NCBI RefSeq assembly: GCF_002021565.1
Contig: NZ_MSZX01000001.1
Span: forward strand, 793,984 to 857,983
Direction: 5' to 3'
Origin: Paenibacillus selenitireducens
Lineage (GTDB): Bacteria > Bacillota > Bacilli > Paenibacillales > Paenibacillaceae
Length of the DNA stretch: 64,000 nucleotides
The position numbers and the translations under genes are program-made. The notes under the pieces are model-generated. The model did no database searches and was not told where the DNA came from. It worked only from the letters and a program-made list of their open reading frames with translations. Shown in pieces: positions 33,913-42,860 of the stretch (the first letter of the stretch is position 1; each line of letters begins with the position of its first letter).

Positions 33913-35034
33913 ATGAATTTTGCAGACATGCTTAGTTTTGCTGATATTCATCAATTAACGAGAATTGCAAACCACTATCAATGCGAATGCAATGAGAATT
34001 CGAAGAATGAACTTATTCAGTCCATTCTGTCCACCGTAAGCCGCAAAGACATCTTTGAACAACATATTCAAGGGCTTAGCATTGAAGATTTGCGGTTTTT
34101 GAACTCCATTTTATTCGATCATCGCAATTCATTCAGTCTGGAAGAGCTTGTTGCTTATGTACAGCAGACGAAATTCGGATTATCCGAGCCGATTCTCTCC
34201 TCGAATCCTCGCGATACCATCGCGAAGTTCAAGCACCTCGGGTGGTTATTTAACGGATTCTCTCAACAGACGCGATATCTGTTTCAAGTCCCGCTGGATT
34301 TGAAAGACCGCTTTCGCTCGGTACTGGAACATAAATTCCGGACAGAGCTGGAATATACGACAGAACCGGTAGCTTACCGCGATGAACAGATGTTGATCTT
34401 AGACGATTTGAACCTTCTGTTAAAGTATGTGCATCATCATGAAATTGCTCTCAATATCGAAGGTGTCATGTATCGGAGGAACCAACAGCAAGTGTTGGAG
34501 AGCTTGTCTGTAGCAGAGTCGATGGTGAGTAAAGGGGGATGGCGCTTTGGGTATGGAAGAAGATTCAAGGATTATCCCAACAGATTCTCTTTTCTCTATG
34601 ACTATGCCTATTACCATGGCTTCCTTGAGGAGAGAGATGAACGATTGGTACTGACCGCTGTAGGTCAAGGCATGGTCGAGCAGGGAAAGCAGGAGCCATT
34701 AACACAAGTGTACCGTTTTTGGCTTCGACTCTATAAGAGTGCTATTCCTAACTTGCTATCGCTCGTGCACTGGATCGAAACTTGCTCCAGGCAATGGGTG
34801 ACCGTCGAATCCTTGAAACAACAGATCGGTCCGTTCATTAAGCCATTCTACTATGATCAGGCAGATAATATGCTTGAAGAACGTATTCTCAAGATGATGA
34901 TGCATCTGGGTCTTCTCCGCATCGGTGAAGATGAAGAAAATCGCAAAGTTGTACAGATGACCACCATGGGCAAAGCCGTCGTACAGGGAGTTTATGTCTC
35001 TCACGAAGACAAAATTGAGTTGCCAAAGCCATAA
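33913..35034 (+). CDS. Unknown 373-aa protein, probable winged-helix repeats
   Basis: I do not recognise this soluble protein. It has no signal peptide or membrane segment and is predicted mostly helical. Two stretches (about residues 215-255 and 335-365) end in LVLTAVGQGMV and VVQMTTMGKAVV, the beta-wing pattern LTxxG of winged-helix DNA-binding domains. The architecture faintly recalls the helicase-associated N-terminal domains of XPB/Ssl2-like proteins without any ATPase motif. ATG follows cggaggatga. It is probably monocistronic between the phosphatase terminator and the IDEAL gene. Confidence 0.75.
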   Translation: MNFADMLSFADIHQLTRIANHYQCECNENSKNELIQSILSTVSRKDIFEQHIQGLSIEDLRFLNSILFDHRNSFSLEELVAYVQQTKFGLSEPILSSNPRDTIAKFKHLGWLFNGFSQQTRYLFQVPLDLKDRFRSVLEHKFRTELEYTTEPVAYRDEQMLILDDLNLLLKYVHHHEIALNIEGVMYRRNQQQVLESLSVAESMVSKGGWRFGYGRRFKDYPNRFSFLYDYAYYHGFLEERDERLVLTAVGQGMVEQGKQEPLTQVYRFWLRLYKSAIPNLLSLVHWIETCSRQWVTVESLKQQIGPFIKPFYYDQADNMLEERILKMMMHLGLLRIGEDEENRKVVQMTTMGKAVVQGVYVSHEDKIELPKP

Positions 35035-35313
35035 CAGTCCCGCGTATTAGACTAGGCATCAGTACATTCATTGGAATCAGGGCGATTGTACTAACGGTCG
35101 TGAAAGCGTTGAATATGCTTTAGTAAAGGCGTCCGGTCGTGCCGATTATGAACAGAATTTCTAGCCTATACTCTTTCTAAGAAATTCACCAGCCAAGGTC
35201 GTCCAACCCATGCAGGATGTAATTTACGACATAAGAAGCGTCGAACAATGGAAAGATGCGGTGAAAAGAAAGGATTATAGGATCTCTTGGACGTTAGTTT
35301 GGAGGTGTATCCT
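35035..35313 (+). other. Intergenic region without clear gene
   Basis: A 279-bp stretch before the IDEAL-domain gene. It contains a short inverted repeat gaatttct/agaaattc (around 35155-35187) and a 38-codon ATG frame at 35210 without a ribosome-binding site. I could not assign a promoter or RNA. Confidence 0.4.
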
Positions 35314-35493
35314 ATGGATAAAATGAAAGTTACTTACGAAGCAATGTTAAGTCTCACAGCAGAGATGGTATTAGATGATGCACTACGCAAATATCGAACA
35401 GAACAAATTTATCAGGAAATTGACAAAGCATTAGCCACGGGGGACCGAATCTCCTTCCGCTTACTAACGGATGAGCTTAAATCGATGAATTGA
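35314..35493 (+). CDS. Stand-alone IDEAL-domain protein
   Basis: A 59-aa protein consisting almost only of an IDEAL domain: helix, then IYQEIDKALATGDRISFRLLTDELK. In B. subtilis this domain forms the C-terminus of YpiB, encoded at the equivalent place before ypiF-qcrABC. Here the N-terminal UPF0302 part is missing. ATG at 35314 follows ggaggtg. The function of the domain is unknown. Confidence 0.8.
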   Translation: MDKMKVTYEAMLSLTAEMVLDDALRKYRTEQIYQEIDKALATGDRISFRLLTDELKSMN

Positions 35494-35524
35494 AGAGTCG
35501 CGAGGGCGGCTCTTTATTTTTCTT
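35493..35524 (+). terminator. Terminator after the IDEAL gene
   Basis: aagagtcgc/gcggctctt imperfect stem with a short loop and T-rich tail. Confidence 0.7.
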
Positions 35525-35562
35525 TATCTAAAGATTTTATAATTTGTGGGGTTATTTCGATC

Positions 35563-35590
35563 TTGTCGATGGTAAAATTATCATTATAAT
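35563..35590 (+). promoter_or_regulatory. Sigma-A promoter of the ypiF-like gene
   Basis: TTGTCG (35563-35568), 16-base spacer, TATAAT (35585-35590), 20 bp before the ATG. Confidence 0.6.
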
Positions 35591-35610
35591 GGATTCAGAG
35601 GAGTGATACG

Positions 35611-36036
35611 ATGAAATTTAGTGATATTACAGCGGAACAGTGGGACGAGCTTCAACCCTATCTAGATACTTGCCTATTGCCAATGACTGGATTAAGTGGA
35701 GGGGAATCGCCGCATGACACCACACTGGCACTAGAACAATTGCGCGATTGGATGGATGAGGTGGAAAATCCATTTCGGGGACGGATCGTGACATATCCTG
35801 CGAATCATTACGTAGATTTGGATGAATTGGAGAAAATCAACGACCTTTGTCATAAGATGAAGCTTGGCGGTTTTAAGTATGTAATTATCATTTCTGCAAA
35901 AGTGCCATTTAACGAACAAGCCTTTGAACACGCGGATTTAGTGCTGTCACCAGCGACCGTGAAGCCCACCGAGGCGGAATCTCTCCGCATGATTATTACG
36001 ACTCAAATTCACAATCTTTGGCAAAAAAAAAGCTAG
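35611..36036 (+). CDS. ypiF: YpiF-like protein (DUF2487)
   Basis: A 141-aa soluble protein that sits immediately before qcrABC, as YpiF does in B. subtilis. The family is uncharacterised. Its N-terminal MKFSDITAEQWDELQPYLDTCLLP and central RIVTYPANHYV segments fit the DUF2487 pattern as I recall it. No catalytic or metal motif is visible. ATG follows agaggagtg. Confidence 0.8.
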   Translation: MKFSDITAEQWDELQPYLDTCLLPMTGLSGGESPHDTTLALEQLRDWMDEVENPFRGRIVTYPANHYVDLDELEKINDLCHKMKLGGFKYVIIISAKVPFNEQAFEHADLVLSPATVKPTEAESLRMIITTQIHNLWQKKS

Positions 36037-36108
36037 ACCAATTGTGACAAATTCTCAACATTTTCCTGTTGCTTTTAGGGAACTTCCTAGAAATGTATTG
36101 GTAAATTC

Positions 36109-36137
36109 TTGACGCTATACAGGTCCTAAGATATTAT
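36109..36137 (+). promoter_or_regulatory. Sigma-A promoter of qcrABC
   Basis: TTGACG (36109-36114), 17-base spacer, TATTAT (36132-36137), about 80 bp before qcrA. Confidence 0.7.
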
Positions 36138-36215
36138 AATTATGTCCTAGTTAATGTGTGATTTTATTCATTGTGAAGCGAAAAAGTATGGTTGGCAAAG
36201 GGGGTTGAACACAGA

Positions 36216-36749
36216 ATGAGTAACCATAATGAACATGAGAAACAGGGTAACGAACGGAAAGAAATGTCACGTCGTCAGTTTCTAGCGTATACGTTAGGGG
36301 GGACTACGGCATTTATGGCAGGCGGTGTAACGCTTCCTATGATTCGATTTGCCGTGAATCCACTCTTGGAAAAGAAAGACAAAGGCGCGCTCATTAAAGT
36401 TGTCGAAGAAAGCAAGATTACGAATGAGCCGCAAGAATTTTCTTTCCAGAAGCATCAAGTCGATGGTTGGTATGAAAGCGAAGCAAAGTTATCCGCTTAC
36501 ATTTCCAAAGGTGAAGACGGTAAGATTTTCGCTTTATCCCCGATTTGTCAACATTTAGGTTGTACAATTGGATGGAACAGCGATAAGAACTACCCTAATG
36601 AATACCATTGTCCTTGTCATGGGGCTCACTACACCAAAGATGGTAAAAACCTCGCGGTTGCACCTCGTCCTCTGAAAGAGTATGAGATGGAGATTAAAAA
36701 TGGTTTTATCTATTTGGGCGATTTAATGGATAACACAAGAGTGAAATAA
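36216..36749 (+). CDS. qcrA: Menaquinol:cytochrome c reductase Rieske subunit
   Basis: A 177-aa Rieske iron-sulfur protein of the cytochrome bc complex. The N-terminus has the twin-arginine motif SRRQFLAYTLGG followed by a hydrophobic helix, so it is probably Tat-inserted. The [2Fe-2S] ligands are CQHLGC (CxH form) and CPCHGAHY (CxxH form). ATG 36216 follows aaaggggg. First gene of the qcrABC operon. Confidence 0.97.
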   Translation: MSNHNEHEKQGNERKEMSRRQFLAYTLGGTTAFMAGGVTLPMIRFAVNPLLEKKDKGALIKVVEESKITNEPQEFSFQKHQVDGWYESEAKLSAYISKGEDGKIFALSPICQHLGCTIGWNSDKNYPNEYHCPCHGAHYTKDGKNLAVAPRPLKEYEMEIKNGFIYLGDLMDNTRVK

Positions 36750-36765
36750 GGAGGCGTAGAATCAG

Positions 36766-37437
36766 ATGGCCAAAGGTATCTACAACTGGATTGACGAACG
36801 TCTAGATATCACGCCAATGTGGAGAGACGTCGCCGATCACGAAGTTCCAGAACATGTTAACCCGGCGCACCATTTCTCCGCGTTTGTTTATTGCTTTGGC
36901 GGATTGACGTTTTTCATTACAGTAATTCAAATTTTATCCGGGATGTTCTTAACGATGTATTATGTACCGGATATTATTAATGCTTATGCGAGCGTTGAGT
37001 TCTTGCAGACGAAAGTCGCATTTGGTCAAATCGTTCGCGGGATGCACCACTGGGGTGCGAGTCTCGTTATCGTTATGCTGTTCTTACATACTCTTCGCGT
37101 ATTCTTTACAGGATCGTATAAAGCACCGCGCGAAATGAACTGGGTTGTTGGCGTATTGATTTTATTCGTTATGCTCGGCCTTGGTTTTACAGGTTACTTA
37201 CTACCATGGGACAACAAAGCGTATTTTGCAACGAAAGTTGGTCTTCAAATCGCTGACTCTGTTCCAGTGATCGGTCCGTATGTCAAAGAATTCTTGCAAG
37301 GGGGAACCATCGTCGGAGCCCAAACGTTATCTAGATTTTTTGCTTTGCACGTATTCTTCTTGCCGGCTGTTCTACTTGCACTCTTAGGCGGACACTTCTT
37401 TATGATTCGTAAACAAGGAATCTCGGGACCACTATAA
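36766..37437 (+). CDS. qcrB: Menaquinol:cytochrome c reductase cytochrome b subunit
   Basis: A 223-aa b6-type cytochrome b with four transmembrane helices. Haem-ligand histidines lie in RGMHHWGASLVIVMLFLHTLRVF and in ALHVFFLPAVLLALLGGHFFM. As in B. subtilis, this subunit covers only the N-terminal half of mitochondrial cytochrome b, the rest being in QcrC. ATG follows aaggaggcg, 16 bases after qcrA. Confidence 0.98.
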   Translation: MAKGIYNWIDERLDITPMWRDVADHEVPEHVNPAHHFSAFVYCFGGLTFFITVIQILSGMFLTMYYVPDIINAYASVEFLQTKVAFGQIVRGMHHWGASLVIVMLFLHTLRVFFTGSYKAPREMNWVVGVLILFVMLGLGFTGYLLPWDNKAYFATKVGLQIADSVPVIGPYVKEFLQGGTIVGAQTLSRFFALHVFFLPAVLLALLGGHFFMIRKQGISGPL

Positions 37438-37453
37438 GAGAGGAGGAAGTACA

Positions 37454-38344
37454 ATGGCACATGGTCATAACTCGAAAGAAAAAGTTGTCTATGTTGGAGA
37501 TTCACGCATTCGTCAAAGATCAGAACGTGCAACTCCTCCAGACTATACGGCATATCCGGGTAAATCCGAAGCCTTCATTCCTAACTTCTTGTTGAAGGAA
37601 TGGATGGTAGGATGCGTCATGCTGGTCGGTTTCCTCGTCTTGACGATCTCCGAGCCGGCTCCATTAGGTTATCCAGCAGATCCAACGAATGCCGCATTTA
37701 TTCCGGTACCTGACTGGTACTTCTTGTTCTTGTATCAATTGTTGAAAATGCCTTATGCTTCAGGCGACTATGTCGTACTGGGTATTGTTGGGCTTCCAGG
37801 CGTGTTATTTGGCGCATTGCTGCTTGCTCCATTCTTAGATACAGGGAAAGAAAGACGTTTCTATAGAAGACCGATTGCATCGGCAATGATGTTCATCTCT
37901 TTGATTGGCGTTGTATACTTAACAGTTACTTCTTGGGCAGGTTATCAAGAAGAATTGAAGTTAACGGGGACAACACCAGAGCATATCGTTCGTGAAGAAG
38001 AAGCGAGAGACCGAGCTTTGGCAGGTCTTCCCAAGGAAAGTAAAGTGAAGAAAGAAGCTGAAATTGCTCTTGTTGCACCGGATGATCCGGCAATGGAATC
38101 CATGAAAGTAGCTACCTGCTTAGGTTGTCATGGTACGGATTTGAAGGGACAGAGCGGTCCTTCGCTGCGCGGTATTGGTGATACGCTTTCAGAAGAACAA
38201 ATCATGGATGTCATCAAGAACGGTAAGCAAGGGGCAAAAGGCAATATGCCTCCAATGTATGATTCAGCGAAAACACAAGGTTTGTCCGATGAACAGATCA
38301 ACGGTATCGCAGCTTGGCTTGCAAAACAAAAAAAGGCTGAGTAA
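37454..38344 (+). CDS. qcrC: Subunit IV-cytochrome c fusion of the bc complex
   Basis: A 296-aa fusion of a subunit-IV-like membrane domain (three hydrophobic helices, with PVPDWYFLFLYQLLK, the quinol-site PDWY) and a C-terminal cytochrome c domain. The c-type haem motif is CLGCH (about residue 220) with a distal methionine in GNMPPM. It passes electrons from the Rieske protein to cytochrome oxidase. This fusion is normal for Bacillus-type complexes. Confidence 0.97.
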   Translation: MAHGHNSKEKVVYVGDSRIRQRSERATPPDYTAYPGKSEAFIPNFLLKEWMVGCVMLVGFLVLTISEPAPLGYPADPTNAAFIPVPDWYFLFLYQLLKMPYASGDYVVLGIVGLPGVLFGALLLAPFLDTGKERRFYRRPIASAMMFISLIGVVYLTVTSWAGYQEELKLTGTTPEHIVREEEARDRALAGLPKESKVKKEAEIALVAPDDPAMESMKVATCLGCHGTDLKGQSGPSLRGIGDTLSEEQIMDVIKNGKQGAKGNMPPMYDSAKTQGLSDEQINGIAAWLAKQKKAE

Positions 38345-38361
38345 ACTTATAAGTTAGACAG

Positions 38362-38391
38362 AACCTGATCGTATAGGCGGTCAGGTTTTTC
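38362..38391 (+). terminator. Terminator after qcrC
   Basis: aacctgatcg/cggtcaggtt stem with a six-base loop and T run. Confidence 0.85.
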
Positions 38392-38412
38392 TCATTTAAG
38401 GGAGGAGAATTG

Positions 38413-39048
38413 GTGAAATCTTTTTTGTGGTATGCGAAGCTAATCTTAATGAATCGCTCCATCTTATGGTTGCTGTTCATCAGCAATCTGTTAGGAACCC
38501 TCTACGGCTATTACTGGTATCAGGATCAATTGATCGAGACATTCAACACCCATCCGTTATGGCAAATCATCTTTGTTCCAGATAGCCCAACTGCTTCGCT
38601 CTTCTTTACGATTGCTATCTTGTTTTTGCTCTTCCCGCCTCGTTCTAAGGCTTGGCAGGTGATACGGAAAGTTATAGAGGGACTTGCTGTTGTTACATCG
38701 GTCAAATACGGCATTTGGGCGATCACGATGATTGTAGCAGGGGCAGCACTAGGCGATGACCTTGTCTGGCAGCATTACATGCTTATGACCTCACATTTAG
38801 CGATGGCGGTTGAAGCCTTGATCTACGTCCCGTTTTTTACTTGTGGTCTTGGAGCTCTTCTGATTGCGTTAGGTTGGACATGGCTAAATGATACCGTCGA
38901 TTATACATATGGAATTTTCCCTTACTTATCAAATCGATTAACTGCGCATCTTGCGACTGTTCGTAATTTTACATTTACATTAACCTTCGTGAGCTTTGTG
39001 ATGGGATGGATCACCATGCGCATGTCGCATCAGACGCGCAATCGTTAG
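38413..39048 (+). CDS. ypjA: YpjA-like membrane protein (DUF1405)
   Basis: A 211-aa integral membrane protein with about five hydrophobic helices. Its place after qcrC and pattern (FISNLLGTLYGYYWY near the N-terminus) match YpjA/DUF1405. The function is unknown; a link to the bc complex or sporulation is only suggested by location. GTG at 38413 is seven bases after ggagg; a TTG three bases earlier is possible. Confidence 0.82.
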   Translation: MKSFLWYAKLILMNRSILWLLFISNLLGTLYGYYWYQDQLIETFNTHPLWQIIFVPDSPTASLFFTIAILFLLFPPRSKAWQVIRKVIEGLAVVTSVKYGIWAITMIVAGAALGDDLVWQHYMLMTSHLAMAVEALIYVPFFTCGLGALLIALGWTWLNDTVDYTYGIFPYLSNRLTAHLATVRNFTFTLTFVSFVMGWITMRMSHQTRNR

Positions 39049-39096
39049 TTCTAATGCCGGACAACCTTTCATAGTGTAAGTATGGGAGGGATGTCC

Positions 39097-39981
39097 GTGT
39101 TTCCAAGGTTTCTACTATTTACAATTATATTTGGTTTGTTAGTCGGGTGTCAGTCGGTCAGCTCATCATCCGATAAGCATATAGAGCAGCCTGCCATGTC
39201 ACAGGTCGAGTCTCAAGCGGAAGCGAATACCCAAGTTCTCGAAAAGTTTCATCAAACAGCAGAAACGGTCTATCAAGGGGCTATCGAGGGCGACTTGATA
39301 AAAGTTAGATCGAATGTGACACAGCTCGAGTCGCAGTTGAAGCAGATTCCACTTGGTGATCTCACTTCTGTCGAAGGCATTCGCGCGTTGACGAATAGCA
39401 TCGTGGAGACGAAAAGGGTTGTAAATGCCGTCAAGGTTGATCCGCAACGTTGGCTCTTCACAACAGCCAAAATGAGACTAGCTGTTGACGCACTGATCCA
39501 TGCGAAGCAACCGATGTGGGTGCAATATTATAAAGTATTCTTGGAGGATATCGAACAACTGGAACGTGCAGCAAAGGCGGGACAGGGAGCGGACGTACAG
39601 CAAAGTTTTCGTGGGTTTCAAGAGCATTATGAATTGATACGCCCTTCAGCCATTATTCAGCGCGATCCAAGCACCGTTGAGGCCGTAGATTCATATGTAT
39701 CCTACTTACAGACCCATGTGGCGGCACAACCGTTCCAATCGGATCAAGTGGTGGAAGCCATCGCGATGGCAAAGCCGATCCTGCAGCAGCTGTTCCAGAA
39801 GACCTCAGATACGCCTACCTTCGTTCCGATCGGTTCCGGTGATGATATATGGGTGTGGACGATTGGAATCGGCGCCGTGGTGATCTCCGTCTTAACCTAT
39901 GTCGGATGGCGTAAGTATCAATATGAGAAGCAAATGGCATTACGGAAAAAGTTTCTCAAAGACCAGGATCCGAAAGCATAA
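39097..39981 (+). CDS. ypjB: Sporulation protein YpjB
   Basis: A 294-aa protein of the SpoYpjB family, which is linked to sporulation in B. subtilis. N-terminal lipoprotein-like signal with lipobox LVGC (cysteine 18), a helical extracytoplasmic domain, and a C-terminal transmembrane helix (about 253-275) with a basic tail. GTG 39097 is preferred because ggagg abuts the upstream ATGs. Confidence 0.8.
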   Translation: MFPRFLLFTIIFGLLVGCQSVSSSSDKHIEQPAMSQVESQAEANTQVLEKFHQTAETVYQGAIEGDLIKVRSNVTQLESQLKQIPLGDLTSVEGIRALTNSIVETKRVVNAVKVDPQRWLFTTAKMRLAVDALIHAKQPMWVQYYKVFLEDIEQLERAAKAGQGADVQQSFRGFQEHYELIRPSAIIQRDPSTVEAVDSYVSYLQTHVAAQPFQSDQVVEAIAMAKPILQQLFQKTSDTPTFVPIGSGDDIWVWTIGIGAVVISVLTYVGWRKYQYEKQMALRKKFLKDQDPKA

Positions 39982-39988
39982 CATAACG

Positions 39989-40018
39989 AAAAGAGCAGCC
40001 GATGGGCTGCTCTTTTTG
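39989..40018. terminator. Bidirectional terminator between ypjB and ypjC
   Basis: aaaagagcagcc/gggctgctcttttt stem around gat, with A run on one side and T run on the other. It can serve both converging genes. Confidence 0.88.
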
Positions 40019-40039
40019 GTATGGAGTGTCTATATAGCG

Positions 40040-40909
40040 CTAAGATTCCTTAAAACCTTCGCCGTGGACATCATGCACATCATTAATAATAATGAATGCA
40101 CGGGGATCGACGGATCGGATAATGCCCTGCAGACGCCGCATTTCTTGTCGGGATATCACACAGTAAGCCATGTGTTTGGCTTGCTTCGAATAGGCGCCGA
40201 TCACAGGGATCAAGGTGACGCCTCGCTCCATTTCCTTCGTAATAATATCGGCAATTTCAGGTGCGTGATCACTAATAATCGTGAACGCTTTGGCCGCGTA
40301 GGCCCCTTCTTGTATAAAGTCAATTAATTTAGATGCGATGAAGACGGTAACAAATGTATACAGAATTTTTTCCTTTGGGATGAAGAACAAGGCTGATCCT
40401 ATGATCACGACATCCAGCATTAGGATGATTTGTCCCATACTCCAACCGCGATTACGGTTTAATATGCGAGCGATGATATCTACGCCTCCAGTCGTGCCTC
40501 CAAACCGAAAGACGATGCCTAAGCCAGCGCCTAACGTAACCCCTGCATATAAAGCCGCGAGGATGATGTCATGCTCGGCATTGAATGGAACAATGATGCC
40601 TGCCGAGATGAGTCGTTCCAGGAGCCACAGAAAGAAGGAAAGTGAAAGTGTGCCTACGATGGTATAACCCATCGGACGCCCTCCCAAAATTTTTAACCCT
40701 ACAAGAAATAACGGGATATTGAGAAGGAGCGTGGAGAGGGAAGGTTGTATTTCGAATACATAATTTAACAGAAGAGCAATCCCTGTCAGTCCACCTTCCA
40801 TTAACTTATTCGGTATGACAAAATACAAAAGTCCAAAGGCGTAAATAGCTGTACCGAGCAGGATGGGGATGGTTTGTTTGAAGGGAGAAATGAAGTTATG
40901 TAGTTTCAT
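40040..40909 (-). CDS. ypjC: YitT/DUF2179-family membrane protein (YpjC-like)
   Basis: A 289-aa protein with about five N-terminal transmembrane helices (YitT_membrane) and a C-terminal DUF2179 domain (from about residue 220, YAAKAFTIISDHAPEIADII). GTTGGVDIIARILNR is a characteristic YitT segment. Start at 40909 has a gcgaggt site; the longer frame to 41002 lacks one. The function of the family is not established. It is the only gene on the minus strand apart from the IS. Confidence 0.9.
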   Translation of the reverse strand: MKLHNFISPFKQTIPILLGTAIYAFGLLYFVIPNKLMEGGLTGIALLLNYVFEIQPSLSTLLLNIPLFLVGLKILGGRPMGYTIVGTLSLSFFLWLLERLISAGIIVPFNAEHDIILAALYAGVTLGAGLGIVFRFGGTTGGVDIIARILNRNRGWSMGQIILMLDVVIIGSALFFIPKEKILYTFVTVFIASKLIDFIQEGAYAAKAFTIISDHAPEIADIITKEMERGVTLIPVIGAYSKQAKHMAYCVISRQEMRRLQGIIRSVDPRAFIIINDVHDVHGEGFKES

Positions 40910-41065
40910 AAATACCTCGCTCACATGTGGAATTACAATTAGTATACCTTCTTTGTACGCTTTAAAAAATGATTTGTTTTCATTAGGGGTTTGAAGTAAC
41001 ATATTTATAACTACAATGAATTTACAATTTACTACATAAGAACAAGCAGATCGGAGTCGAGAAGG

Positions 41066-41413
41066 ATGAAGGAAGAGAAGTCGTTAGCTGATATTCAGCG
41101 AGAAGTTGACCAATATATCTGTCAATTTAAAGAGGGCTACTTTAGTCCGCTTGCCTTATTGGCTCGAATGTCTGAAGAAGTGGGCGAGCTGGCGCGCGAA
41201 GTTAACCATGAATTTGGGGAGAAGAAGAAGAAGGCGACCGAAGCGGATAATTCGATTGAGCTCGAATTAGGAGATATTTTATTTATTACGGTTTGCTTTG
41301 CAAATTCATTGGGTATAGATCTAACAAAGGCACATGATCAAGTCATGCATAAATTTAATACGCGTGATGCCGATCGATGGACCAAAATTGACGCAACGGA
41401 TAAAGAATCTTAG
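41066..41413 (+). CDS. MazG-like nucleotide pyrophosphohydrolase (YpjD type)
   Basis: A 115-aa all-alpha NTP pyrophosphatase. The MazG metal-binding pattern EEVGELAREV (ExxE) and LELGDILFITVCFAN (ExxD) is evident. Likely a house-cleaning enzyme for abnormal nucleotides. The start follows a weak gagaagg site. Confidence 0.92.
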   Translation: MKEEKSLADIQREVDQYICQFKEGYFSPLALLARMSEEVGELAREVNHEFGEKKKKATEADNSIELELGDILFITVCFANSLGIDLTKAHDQVMHKFNTRDADRWTKIDATDKES

Positions 41414-41484
41414 CCGTCGATACACCGAAAGCTTCTTCCTTACATATGCTTAAACAAGCGTAAGCAAGAAAGGAGCGGACGTGT

Positions 41485-42000
41485 GTGACAGCCGAAGAAT
41501 GTATTAATAAAGCCTACCATTCGATTCTCCATAGCGATTTTGAACAGGCCATCTATTGGTTCGAACAGGCGATTGCCTTAGAAGGTGACAACCCGAATCA
41601 TCACTATAAGCTCTCCATCACGTACGCGAGGAGTAACCGTGTCGCGCTGGCCATCGAGCAAGCCGAATTGGCGATTCATTACGCTCCATCGAATGAAGGC
41701 TATAAGATACACTTGAATTGTCTCTTAGCGAAGAAGAAGACCATGGATGCGAAGAAAATGATGTACCAATCCCTACAGGAGACACATCATGCTATAATGC
41801 TATTGAAAGAAGCCATTGCACTCGATTCATTAGCAATACAATCCTATGTCGTCTTAGCCATGGCGTATGCAGAACTCCAGGATTACCATCAAGCGATTCA
41901 GTATGTAAAAGAAGCTCAAAAACTGGATCCTTATGATATAGTAATAGAAGATTTATTAAATCAATATAAGCAAAGTTTAGCGAAATTGTTGAAATCATAG
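41485..42000 (+). CDS. TPR-repeat protein
   Basis: A 171-aa protein of tetratricopeptide repeats: AYHSILHSDFEQAIYWFEQAIALEGDNPNHHYKLSITYA, and a C-terminal unit ending QAIQYVKEAQKLDPYD. No signal peptide or enzyme domain is seen, so it is probably a protein-interaction adaptor. GTG start ten bases after aaggag. It precedes dapB by 13 bp and may be co-transcribed. Confidence 0.8.
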   Translation: MTAEECINKAYHSILHSDFEQAIYWFEQAIALEGDNPNHHYKLSITYARSNRVALAIEQAELAIHYAPSNEGYKIHLNCLLAKKKTMDAKKMMYQSLQETHHAIMLLKEAIALDSLAIQSYVVLAMAYAELQDYHQAIQYVKEAQKLDPYDIVIEDLLNQYKQSLAKLLKS

Positions 42001-42013
42001 AAGGGGTGTCATC

Positions 42014-42817
42014 ATGTCTCAAATCATTAAAGTTGCTGTTACCGGAGCGGGCGGCCGCATGGGCAAAGAAGTCGTGAAAATGGTGTTGGAGGATGATACG
42101 CTACAACTAGTTGCAGCGATTGATCCAAGTAAGAGTGGGCAAGATGCAGGTACGCTTGCAGGGGCAGCCCCTTGTGGCGTTAGCGTTACCGGCGATCTGG
42201 AATTAACACTCGTAGAGAGCAAGCCAGACGTGTTGGTGGACTTCACTACCCCTCATTCGGTGGTAGCGAACACGCAATTGGCGATCAAACATAAGGTTCG
42301 TCCTGTCATCGGAACAACAGGCTTTACACCTGAGCAGATCACGGAGTTGGACGAGCTTTGCAAAAAACAAGAAATCGGCGGGTTAATTGCGCCAAACTTC
42401 TCCATTGGAGGTATTCTCATGATGAAGTTTGCAGCTCAAGCATCCAAATATTTTCCAGACCTCGAAATTATCGAATATCATGGAGATCAGAAGTTGGATG
42501 CTCCTTCAGGTACAGCGGTGAAAACAGCTGAAATGATTTCTGAAGTGCGTGAAGAAAAGCGCCAAGGGAATCCGAACGAGCATGAGACCATTGAAGGCTC
42601 ACGCGGTGGATACTATAACGGCTTCCGCATACATAGCGTTCGCCTTCCAGGTGTGTTCGCGCAGCAGGAAGTTATATTTGGGGGATTTGGACAGACACTT
42701 AAAATTCGCCATGATTCTTATGAACGTGCCGGTTATATGCCTGGCGTAAACTTAGCTGTGAAGAAAGTGATGGAATATACAGGACTTATTTATGGTTTTG
42801 AACATTTTATTGATTGA
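42014..42817 (+). CDS. dapB: 4-hydroxy-tetrahydrodipicolinate reductase
   Basis: NAD(P)H-dependent enzyme of lysine, cell-wall diaminopimelate and dipicolinate supply. The 267-aa protein shows the nucleotide-binding GAGGRMGKEV, the EYHGDQKLDAPSGTA catalytic motif (with the conserved Lys), and GSRGGYYNGFRIHSVR. ATG follows gaaggggtg. First of dapB-mgsA-bshB1-bshA-cca-birA, the B. subtilis order. Confidence 0.98.
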   Translation: MSQIIKVAVTGAGGRMGKEVVKMVLEDDTLQLVAAIDPSKSGQDAGTLAGAAPCGVSVTGDLELTLVESKPDVLVDFTTPHSVVANTQLAIKHKVRPVIGTTGFTPEQITELDELCKKQEIGGLIAPNFSIGGILMMKFAAQASKYFPDLEIIEYHGDQKLDAPSGTAVKTAEMISEVREEKRQGNPNEHETIEGSRGGYYNGFRIHSVRLPGVFAQQEVIFGGFGQTLKIRHDSYERAGYMPGVNLAVKKVMEYTGLIYGFEHFID

Positions 42818-42860
42818 TCCGGGCGCAGACTGGAAATAGATAAAGTTGGAGAGATGACCT

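Noticed and set aside
35210..35326. 38-codon ATG frame before the IDEAL gene
   Set aside because: No ribosome-binding site, runs into the next gene in another frame, and no recognisable similarity.
37454..38344. Novel fusion in QcrC
   Set aside because: The subunit IV-cytochrome c fusion is the normal form in Bacillus-type bc complexes.
40338..40667. 109-aa plus-strand ORF within the ypjC-like gene
   Set aside because: Opposite strand of a well-supported membrane protein and no start signal.
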